31,923 bases of DNA. It comes from Streptomyces sp. NRRL S-350 (GTDB lineage Bacteria; Actinomycetota; Actinomycetes; Streptomycetales; Streptomycetaceae). Positions 25,950-31,923 of the stretch are shown piece after piece; the stretch's first letter is position 1; every line of letters starts with the position of its first letter. The notes beneath the pieces are model-generated. The model was not told the DNA's origin and made no database searches. It was given only the letters and a program-made list of their open reading frames with translations. Location of the stretch: the NCBI RefSeq assembly GCF_000719705.1, contig NZ_JOHO01000066.1, positions 1 to 31,923 of the forward strand, written 5' to 3'. The position numbers and the translations under genes were made by a program.

Positions 25950-26638
25950 GACGTCGGGCCGGGCGAACAGAGGAGGCGCGGCAAAGCTGATGGAGCGGGG
26001 CGCTCAGGTCGCCGATGCGTAGAACGCCGTGGTGGGGAACCGGGCATGGGCTTGTTCCGGCGAGATCGCGGTAACCGAGGTGACAGCGGCGAGGCAGGGC
26101 GCCGCCCCGAGTAGGCCGCGGAGCCTGGGCCGGAGGTGCCGGCCCGCGGCTGGCTGGGGGTGCTCAAGCGGACCAGACGGTAGTTTCCGGACGGCAGCTG
26201 CCTCGACATCGACGATCTGTTCACCGCAGACAAGCGCGGCAAGGTCGGCCGAGTCGATCCACTGGCAGTCCGGCACCGCCCGACCGCTGCCCCGCCTGAT
26301 CGCCGGTCGCATCCAGGGCCCGCTGTCCTCACCCGAACGCCGCGCGCCAGCTGGCACGCCGACCAACGACATCTGCCTGGGCACTGGGGGACGAGGCGCC
26401 CGACAAGGTGGTCAGCCGCACGACGGACGGCGGCGACTTCCACGATGAGGCCGAGGGTCAGCAGACGCTCGCGCTCTGGGCCACGAGGGCCTCCAGCCGG
26501 ACGGCGTACTCCACATCGTTTACGCGTGGCCGGATCCGGGCGCTACGCACTCCTGACATCCCTTCCCAGATGCACCAGGCAGTGAGACGCTAGATATGGG
26601 TTCCCGGCATGACTTTCTGCTGGCAAGAGGTGGTTCCG
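25950..26638. other. Degenerate region without a confident gene
   Basis: About 690 bp. Minus-strand frames give protein-like patches (for example ADLAALVCGEQIVDVEAAAVRKLPSG near 26150-26260 and SVTAISPEQAHARFPTTAFY near 26010-26080) that change frame and stop. A plus-strand patch near 26490-26550 reads LQPDGVLHIVYAWPDP before a stop. None can be tied to a family. It looks like decayed gene fragments. Confidence 0.45.
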
Positions 26639-27223
26639 ATGGGTGCAAACACTCATTTCGGAAATCGACAATCCGTCGGGGCGATAAATAAGTTCACTCG
26701 ACAAGGAATAGTCATTCTGGGTTTTGCAGTGCTGGCCCTGCTCATCATTCGCCTCGCCATGGGACCCGAAGACGCCGGGTGGATCGCGGCACTCGGCCTA
26801 CTCGGCGTAGGCCTGCTGATAGTGGGGTACTTCCTTCCGGATCCCGAAGAGGTCGGCGACGTCGAGGTGATCGGCCTCTTCAAAGTTAAACGCCTCAAGC
26901 GCCTCGAAGAGGGGCTGGATCAAGTTTCCAAGGCGGCTTTTCGAGGGATCCTAGGGTCGCATGAACGCGCCCACCTCAGAAAGTTGAATAAGCAGGAAGA
27001 CGACATAGTTCACTATCAGAGAGGTCTCCAGGAAGAATGTGAACGACTAGAGGCCCTAGGGTACCTTCAGGCCACAGAGAAAGATCGCGGGCTGCAAGCC
27101 CTGAAAGACGAGATCGGTAACAAAGAGGGCTTCGCCCTGGCGAAGTACGCACGCATCACATCGGACGGAAAAGAGTACCTTCAGCTGTACGACCAGGTGG
27201 CTCCCGTTTCGAACGGAGGCTGA
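26639..27223 (+). CDS. Membrane protein with two helices and a coiled/winged cytoplasmic domain, unknown function
   Basis: 194 residues from an ATG with AGAGGTGG upstream; an in-frame ATG at 26609 lacks one. Two membrane helices (about 24-41 and 48-66) are joined by a short loop. Then comes a basic segment VKRLKRLE (83-90), a charged helical stretch rich in Glu/Lys/Gln (about 85-160) and a C-terminal ARITSDGKEYLQLYD that looks like the wing end of a winged-helix fold. Codon third positions are clearly less GC-rich than in neighbouring genes (gaaagttgaataagcag), suggesting horizontal acquisition. No family recognised. It stands 180 bp before another low-GC orphan on the same strand and may be co-expressed with it. 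Confidence 0.75.
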   Translation: MGANTHFGNRQSVGAINKFTRQGIVILGFAVLALLIIRLAMGPEDAGWIAALGLLGVGLLIVGYFLPDPEEVGDVEVIGLFKVKRLKRLEEGLDQVSKAAFRGILGSHERAHLRKLNKQEDDIVHYQRGLQEECERLEALGYLQATEKDRGLQALKDEIGNKEGFALAKYARITSDGKEYLQLYDQVAPVSNGG

Positions 27224-27405
27224 GGAGAGTATCGCCGGGCTGACGACCACCCACGACGCGCTTCAGCGTCCCGCCCCCTGCGAACGCTCCCGACGTCCAT
27301 GCCTGTAGAAACGGATCACGCTGCGACCCATGCCCCGACAGTCGGGGTGAGCAGCGCATTTCCCACCCCCTTTGGAGGGATTTCCGCGGTATTGGGGATA
27401 TCGAC

Positions 27406-27906
27406 ATGGCGGAGAACTGTAATTCTGCACCGGCGTATATCGCGCGAGCCCGCAGTGCAGCCCAACGGGCGCGCGCCTCGGCCTCACATTTTGGATTTTC
27501 CGAGCCGGAAATTACCGAGGCTGCCGAACGCGCGGCCCGAGCTGCCGACAGTGCAGCGCAAGACTTCGCTCGCACATGCGCATCCATTGAGAGCGGCGAC
27601 ACGCATGTAAATACTTCAAGATCTTGGGCCAAGATAGCGGGATTCGCCGCTGATGCCGCGTCCGCAGCCGAGGATTCCGCGCGATACGCGGCGGAGAAGC
27701 TAGGATTCCCCGGCCGTCCCCCGATCTTTCGAGAAGAGAACGAATCTATCTATGTGAAAGCTCTCCGAGATGCGTCTGCGGTGGCGTCCTATGCGCGCTA
27801 TGCCGCTGGTACTCCTCCCGGCACTGCAAAGCACTGGGCAGCGAAAGCCGACGAAGAGGAGAAGTGCGCCATTGAATCCGCCGGCGAAGCGTACGACGCG
27901 CCATAA
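27406..27906 (+). CDS. Ala-rich helical protein of unknown function
   Basis: 166 residues; ATG at 27406 with GGGGA 8 bases upstream. About one residue in four is Ala, spread through predicted helices with regular charged positions (ARARSAAQRARAS, then AAERAARAADSAAQDFAR, then AADAASAAEDSARYAAEK). The pattern suggests a helical bundle or oligomer. No signal peptide, membrane helix or known motif. Base composition is lower in GC than the flanks, like the preceding gene. It ends directly before an IS5-type transposase remnant. Role unknown; cargo of a former mobile element is a reasonable guess from context only. Confidence 0.65.
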   Translation: MAENCNSAPAYIARARSAAQRARASASHFGFSEPEITEAAERAARAADSAAQDFARTCASIESGDTHVNTSRSWAKIAGFAADAASAAEDSARYAAEKLGFPGRPPIFREENESIYVKALRDASAVASYARYAAGTPPGTAKHWAAKADEEEKCAIESAGEAYDAP

Positions 27907-27973
27907 AATTTCCTCCAGGCGCTGCGAAATCTGGCGTCCCCCTGCCGCCGCAGTCGGCACTCGGCTCATCGCC

Positions 27974-28301
27974 CTAGGGTGCGGATTTGGTCGTGATCAA
28001 GCGATGGCTTCTGGCGAGGCCCTTAATCCAGATCATCGCGCCCGCGGAGTTGCAGGCCGGCGAGATAACTCGCCGGGGTCTTGTCGTAGCGAGTGGCGGT
28101 GCCCCGCCATGCCTTCAGCTTGTTGATCAAGCGTTCGACGGTGTAGTGGTCTTTGCAGGAGTCGGCGTCGTGTGCGACGGGTCGACCGCCCTTGCTGCCC
28201 TTCTTCTTGCGATTCGCGGCCTGGTCGACCTTCTCCGGGATGACCGCCTTGATGTGGCGTTTGTGCAGGTGGGCGCGGTTGCTGCGGGACGAGTAGGCCT
28301 T
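27974..28301 (-). pseudogene. C-terminal half of an IS5-family transposase
   Basis: From 28301 the frame reads KAYSSRSNRAHLHKRHIKAV, then IPEKVDQAANRKKKGSKGGR, then the conserved C-terminal block with the catalytic Glu, YTVERLINKLKAWRG and TATRYDKTPASYLAGLQLRG. An extra base near 28040-28048 shifts the frame to a stop at 28023; correcting it gives AMIWIKGLARSH and a stop at 27974. The N-terminal half of the same type of transposase lies at 29781-30092, on the other side of an IS110 element. Inactive. Confidence 0.85.
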
Positions 28302-29780
28302 GGGCCCCGGCGACCGCGGCGGCCCCCGTTACCGTTTTCGCGGCCCCGCAACGGGGTTCCCGGCCTCCCGGCCCGGCATGACTTGCGCCCCCAGTCGATG
28401 ATGATCGAAAAGGTGGTGTCACCGGGCTCGGAGGCGTTGGCAGACCGCTGATGAGGGGCTTGAGCGCCGGATCCCGCACCGGGTCAGGCAGGCTCTCCGT
28501 AACGTGGATGCTGGCACGCCGATGCCGCAGGGCCGGGGAACGAGACCTGGGGAGGGGCAGTTGACCGGCACCGACGGTATAGATCTCTATCTCGGCCTGG
28601 ACGTCGGCAAGGGCGAGCATCACGCGAGCGCGCTCACGCCGGTCGGCAAGAAGGTCTTCGACAAGGCTCTGCCCAACAACGAGCCCCGGCTCCGCGAGCT
28701 GTTCACGAAGCTGCAGGCCAAGCACGGGACGGTGCTGGTGGTGGTCGACCAGCCGGCCACCGTCGGAGCCTTGCCGCTGGCCGTTGCTCGCGACACCGGC
28801 TGCCGCATCGCCTACCTGCCCGGCCTGACGATGCGCCGGATCGCCGACCTCTACCCGGGCGAGGCGAAGACCGACGCCCGCGACGCACACGTCATCGCGG
28901 ACGCCGCCCGCACCATGCCGCACACCCTGCGCGACCTGGTACCGGCCGACGAGACCGTCGCCGAGCTCGAGATGATCGCCGGATTCGATGACGACCTCGC
29001 GGGCGAGTCCACTCGGATCAAGAACCGCCTGCGCGGCCTGCTGACCCAGATCCATCCATCCCTTGAACGCGTCCTGGGCCCGCGACTCGACCACCCCGCC
29101 GTCCTCGCCCTGCTCGAACGCCACGGCTCACCAGACCAGTTGAGGAAGAGCGGCCGGAGGAGACTGATCACGCTGCTGCGGCCCAGGGCCCCACGGATGG
29201 CGGAGCGCCTGGTCGAGGACATCTTCACCGCCCTGGACGAGCAGACCGTCGTCGTCCCCGGCACCGAGGCCGCCGCGCTGATCGTCCCCAGCCTCGCCGC
29301 GTCACTGTCCGCGGTCATCGACCAGCGCAAACTCCTCGCCGCGAGGATCGAAGAACTGCTGGAGGCCCACCCTCTTTCCCCGGTCCTGATCTCGATGCCC
29401 GGCATCGGGGTCAGGACCGCCGCCCGGATCCTCGTCGACGTCGGCGACGCTCGCGCCTTCCCGAGCGCCGGCCACCTGGCCGCCTACGCCGGCCTGGCGC
29501 CCGTGACCCGCGCGTCCGGATCGTCCATCCGCGGCGAACACCCCTCCCGGCGGGGCAACAAGCAGCTCAAACGGGCCTTCTACCTCGCCGCGTTCGCCTC
29601 GTTGTCCCAGCCGGAGTCACGTGCCTACTACGACCGGAAACGACGCGAGGGCAAGCACCACGTCGCCGCCCTCGTCGCACTCGCCCGACGCCGCATCGAC
29701 GTCCTCTTCGCCATGCTCCGCGACGGCACCCTCTACCAGCCGCCGACCGCCGCGACCAGTTGACGAAGACCATAGGGGCA
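28302..29780 (+). mobile_element. IS110-family insertion sequence
   Basis: The segment between the two IS5 transposase halves contains one IS110 transposase gene with about 260 bp in front and about 17 bp behind. No terminal inverted repeats are seen, as expected for the family. Exact ends cannot be fixed: some of 28302-28440 may be residual IS5 sequence. The leader is where IS110 elements encode their bridge RNA; I infer its presence but did not fold it. Confidence 0.75.
28561..29763 (+). CDS. IS110-family transposase (DEDD recombinase)
   Basis: 400 residues from a TTG with GGGGAGG just upstream; an ATG at 28522 or GTG at 28504 would lengthen it without family support. The N-terminal RuvC-like DEDD domain has D14 (LYLGLDVGKGEH), D63 in VVVDQPAT at the usual Glu position, and D105/D108 in EAKTDARDAHV. 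The C-terminal Tnp_20 domain has the helix-hairpin-helix SMPGIGVRTAARILVDVGD and the serine-bearing segment ASGSSIRGEHPSRRGNK followed by QLKRAFYLAAFAS. Length and motifs are those of a full, probably active enzyme. Members use a bridge RNA to choose donor and target. Confidence 0.95.
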   Translation: MTGTDGIDLYLGLDVGKGEHHASALTPVGKKVFDKALPNNEPRLRELFTKLQAKHGTVLVVVDQPATVGALPLAVARDTGCRIAYLPGLTMRRIADLYPGEAKTDARDAHVIADAARTMPHTLRDLVPADETVAELEMIAGFDDDLAGESTRIKNRLRGLLTQIHPSLERVLGPRLDHPAVLALLERHGSPDQLRKSGRRRLITLLRPRAPRMAERLVEDIFTALDEQTVVVPGTEAAALIVPSLAASLSAVIDQRKLLAARIEELLEAHPLSPVLISMPGIGVRTAARILVDVGDARAFPSAGHLAAYAGLAPVTRASGSSIRGEHPSRRGNKQLKRAFYLAAFASLSQPESRAYYDRKRREGKHHVAALVALARRRIDVLFAMLRDGTLYQPPTAATS

Positions 29781-30092
29781 CCTTTTGCTGGCCTTGTCCG
29801 CCTCCTCGGCGGCCTTCTCCAGGCCGCCAGGGCGTCGCGGTCCAGGTGCATCCCGGCGGCGGCGTGGCGGGCGCGGACCGTTGTGGAGTCGACGCTGACC
29901 AGCGACAGGTCCGTCCTCCCCTCGCGGGCGGCCTCGGCGATCAGGCTTTCGAGCAGGACACTGAACACGCCGGCGTTCCGCCAGACCCGGAACCGGCCGA
30001 AGACCGTGGACCAGGAGCCGAACACTCCCGCCACTGGGCGCTGGAACGGAACCGCCAGATCACCCCCTCGAACTGGTCACGAAGCCGACGTT
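29781..30092 (-). pseudogene. N-terminal half of an IS5-family transposase
   Basis: Reading from 30092: RRLRDQFEGVIWRFRSSAQW, then a short deletion and frameshift near 30029, then FGSWSTVFGRFRVWRNAGVF, LIAEAAREGRTDLSLVSVDS (the D-S catalytic block), TTVRARHAAAG and LEKAAEEADKASKR. The match stops at 29781 where IS110 sequence begins. About 85 residues of the middle are missing between this and the C-terminal half. The first residues are also absent. Inactive. Confidence 0.85.
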
Positions 30093-30214
30093 TCTCTCTC
30101 CTCCGCGAGGGTTGTACGCCCGCCGGAGGGAGCCCGGGGCGCCGAACCGGTCCTGTTCGTGCGGCTCGCGGCGAAGGTCGGTCGGCTGCTCGCTGGCCAC
30201 GGCTCCGTCGTGTC

Positions 30215-30378
30215 TCAGACCTCGCCGAGCGGGACGTTCGGGTCGCTCAGGGCCTTGGTGTCCACCACCCGCCCGGAGCGCACCAGTTCGCGGATCGGGT
30301 CGGTGACGTCCCAGACGTTGACGTTCATGCCGGCCAGGACGCGGCCGCCGGAGAGCCAGAAGGCGATGAACTCACGGC
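30215..30378 (-). pseudogene. C-terminal fragment of an FAD-dependent ferredoxin/nitrite-type reductase
   Basis: The frame reads REFIAFWLSGGRVLAGMNVN, VWDVTDPIRELVRSGRVVDT, then KALSDPNVPLGEV and a stop at 30215. This is the Reductase_C end of pyridine nucleotide-disulphide oxidoreductases that serve ferredoxins. Nothing of the FAD or NAD domains remains; at 30378 it abuts a recombinase fragment read in the other direction. Confidence 0.75.
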
Positions 30379-30803
30379 ATGGGCGGCCAAGAACGGGAAG
30401 CGGGTCCGGGAAGTCTGGGTGGACAACCTGTCGGCGTGGTCGGACGTGAAGCGGCCCGAGTTCGACAAGGCTGTGTCCGCCGTGCTGGCCGGAGACGTGC
30501 CGATCCTGTGGTGCGCGTTCCTGGACCGCTTCACCCGCAAGGGGGCGGACGAGATCGTGCCCATCCTCGGCAAGGCCACGGTCATCTTCGACTACGAGGA
30601 CCTGGACAGCTCGATCGAGCGCGACCGGCGGTGGATCATCGACCGGGCCGAGCAGGCGCGCGAGTTCTCACAGCGTCTGAGCTTCAACCTGACCGCTACC
30701 ACGGCCACGCAACGCAACGCTGGGAAGTGGCTCGGCAGCTGCCCTACGGCTTCGAGCTGGACGGGCCGGACACGCGGAAGCTCAAGAACAGCGCGGACAC
30801 GTG
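30377..30803 (+). pseudogene. Serine recombinase (resolvase/integrase) fragment
   Basis: AWAAKNGKRVREVWVDNLSA, WSDVKRPEFDKAVSAVLAGD, LDRFTRKGADEIVPIL, then SSIERDRRWIIDRAEQAREF and TATQRNAGKWLG is the catalytic-domain core and start of the recombinase domain of a large serine integrase. The first 20-25 residues with the nucleophilic Ser are missing. A one-base loss near 30737 shifts the frame, after which LPYGFELDGPDTRKLKNS continues the match. The zinc-ribbon and C-terminal regions are gone. A relic of a phage or integrative element. Confidence 0.8.
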
Positions 30804-30806
30804 GTG

Positions 30807-30977
30807 CTACCTCGAACCGCCGGAGCGCGGCTGTGTCGTCTGGTCGCTGAAGTCGTCGTCCATATCCGTCTCGGCGTCGGCCATCGCGAAGGCACGGGCC
30901 AGGGCCGCTTCCTCCGCTGCATCGAGGATCTCGCGGACCTTGAGGTTCTTGAAGTCGTTGCTGAGCGTGCGCTAACG
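30807..30977 (-). pseudogene. Possible small gene remnant
   Basis: An open stretch without a start codon reads TLSNDFKNLKVREILDAAEE, then AALARAFAMADAETDMDDDF, and stops at 30807. It is acidic and helical, with good codon usage, but an in-frame stop lies directly upstream. No family recognised. Confidence 0.25.
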
Positions 30978-31074
30978 GTTACGTCGGGTATTGGAACCGT
31001 CCGAATGCCTGGGTCTGGACTTGGGGTGGGGTGCTCAACGTTGGCCTCCTGGCCGGGAAAGTGAAGTGCTGCCG

Positions 31075-31923
31075 TCAGGTGGCTGGTGTGCTTTGTGTTG
31101 CCCGGTAGCGCGATGGCGGTGTCCCGTAGCGGCTGACGAATGCCTGGCGGAGCGTTTCAGCGGTTCCGAAGCCGCATTGTGCGGCCACGCTCGCCACGGG
31201 GAGTGAGGTGGAGGTCAGGAGGTGAGCGGCGGCCTCGGTTCGCGCGTCGCGGACGAATCGGCCTGGCCCTTTTCCAAGGTGGTCGATGAACAGGCGGGTC
31301 AGGTGGCGTTCGCTCACCCCCGCGTCGGCTGCCAGCGCGGTTGCGGTCAGGTCACCGGTCAAGTGGCTGGCGATATGGTCGACGACTCGCCTGACCAGCC
31401 CGTTCGTGGGTGCTGGGGTGGCTGTGAACATGCTCATCTGTGCCTGGTTGCCGGGCCGTTGCAGATAGGTGACCAGGCCGCGGGCCACTGCGCGCGCCAG
31501 CTCCGCGCCGTGGTCCTCCTCGATGAAGGCCAGGGTCAGGTCCAGGGCGCTGGTGACGCCCGCCGCGGTGGACACGCTTCCGTCGCGGATGTAGATCGGC
31601 GCGGGATCCACGGTGATCTCCGGGTAGGCGGAGGCCAGCCGCTCGGCGTACCACCAGTGAGTCGTGGCGCGCTTCCCGTTGAGCAGACCGGCGGCAGCCA
31701 GCACGGTCGCCCCTGTGCAGACCGAGGCCACTCTGCGGCTCTCCCTGGCCAGGCGGCGGACATGTCCGGCGATCCGCGGGTTGCCTGCCGCGGCCTCGTG
31801 GCCGAACCCTCCCGAGACGATCAGCGTGTCCAGCGGCCCCCTGAGCCGCTCCAGGGATCGCTGGCCCTGCAGCGTCAGCCCCGAGTCGCAGGTGATCGCG
31901 CGGCCTCCCGGCGTGGCCACGCT
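31075..31923 (-). CDS. GlxA-family AraC-type transcriptional regulator (5' end outside the window)
   Basis: A partial protein of about 282 residues. The DJ-1/PfpI-like domain comes first (SGGFGHEAAAGNPRIAGHVR, the elbow VASVCTGATVLAAAGLL, KRATTHWWYAERLA). The C-terminal AraC HTH follows (HLTGDLTATALAADAGVSER, HLTRLFIDHLGKGPGRFV, then VASVAAQCGFGTAETLRQAF and YGTPPSRYR). GlxA regulators are usually about 320 residues, so some 40 N-terminal residues lie beyond 31923; the internal GTG at 31920 is unlikely to be the true start. The DJ-1 Cys (CTGA) is present. These proteins typically sense small metabolites; the ligand is unknown. Confidence 0.93.
   Translation of the reverse strand, partial: SVATPGGRAITCDSGLTLQGQRSLERLRGPLDTLIVSGGFGHEAAAGNPRIAGHVRRLARESRRVASVCTGATVLAAAGLLNGKRATTHWWYAERLASAYPEITVDPAPIYIRDGSVSTAAGVTSALDLTLAFIEEDHGAELARAVARGLVTYLQRPGNQAQMSMFTATPAPTNGLVRRVVDHIASHLTGDLTATALAADAGVSERHLTRLFIDHLGKGPGRFVRDARTEAAAHLLTSTSLPVASVAAQCGFGTAETLRQAFVSRYGTPPSRYRATQSTPAT

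Noticed and set aside
26004..26384. 126-codon minus-strand frame
   Set aside because: It shows protein-like patches but shifts frame against other patches, has no recognised domain and lacks a clear start; treated as decayed DNA.
1..31923. CRISPR arrays, tRNA or rRNA genes
   Set aside because: No regularly spaced repeat-spacer pattern, cloverleaf or rRNA-like segment was seen on either strand.

Overview
The window is very GC-rich DNA with the codon bias of a streptomycete (Streptomyces, Kitasatospora or a close relative). G or C fills nearly every third codon position, and the gene families (single-module type I PKS, RsbU/STAS regulators, NarL-type two-component systems, GlxA regulators) are typical of that group. 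The first 46 bases are Illumina/Nextera adapter, so position 1 is an unclean contig end. The last gene runs off the right edge.

Region 1 (90-7402) is ordinary metabolism: an enolase-superfamily o-succinylbenzoate synthase/N-acylamino acid racemase (+), a CPA1 Na+/H+ antiporter (+), then on the minus strand a flavohemoglobin (hmp) followed by phosphoketolase (xfp). Strong hairpins separate these transcription units.

Region 2 (7695-19603) is a compact biosynthetic locus and the most interesting part of the window. On the minus strand lie a SAM methyltransferase, a 2583-residue single-module type I PKS, and a type II-like thioesterase whose ATG overlaps the PKS stop. The PKS order is KS-AT-DH-cMT-(structural KR)-ER-KR-ACP. 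This is the layout of fungal highly reducing iterative PKSs, and the recognisable catalytic residues are present. A biopterin-dependent aromatic amino acid hydroxylase is encoded divergently 1.2 kb away and may belong to the same pathway. A perfect 18-bp inverted repeat closes the operon.

Region 3 (19743-22579) is a regulatory block: an STAS anti-sigma antagonist overlapping a small unknown gene, a MarR regulator, and a divergent GAF/PP2C (RsbU-like) phosphatase with an altered metal-site motif. A near-perfect palindrome in the putative promoter of the STAS operon is a good MarR operator candidate.

Region 4 (22580-31000) is a gene graveyard. It holds a response regulator lacking its N-terminus, a possible antiporter tail, a histidine kinase broken by a one-base frameshift, a lone LuxR-type HTH remnant fused tail-to-tail with a conserved unknown gene, an IS110-family element sitting between two halves of an IS5-family transposase, an oxidoreductase tail, and a serine recombinase lacking its nucleophile. 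Two small lower-GC genes of unknown function (26639-27906) lie inside it and look recently acquired. The window ends in a partial GlxA/AraC-type regulator.
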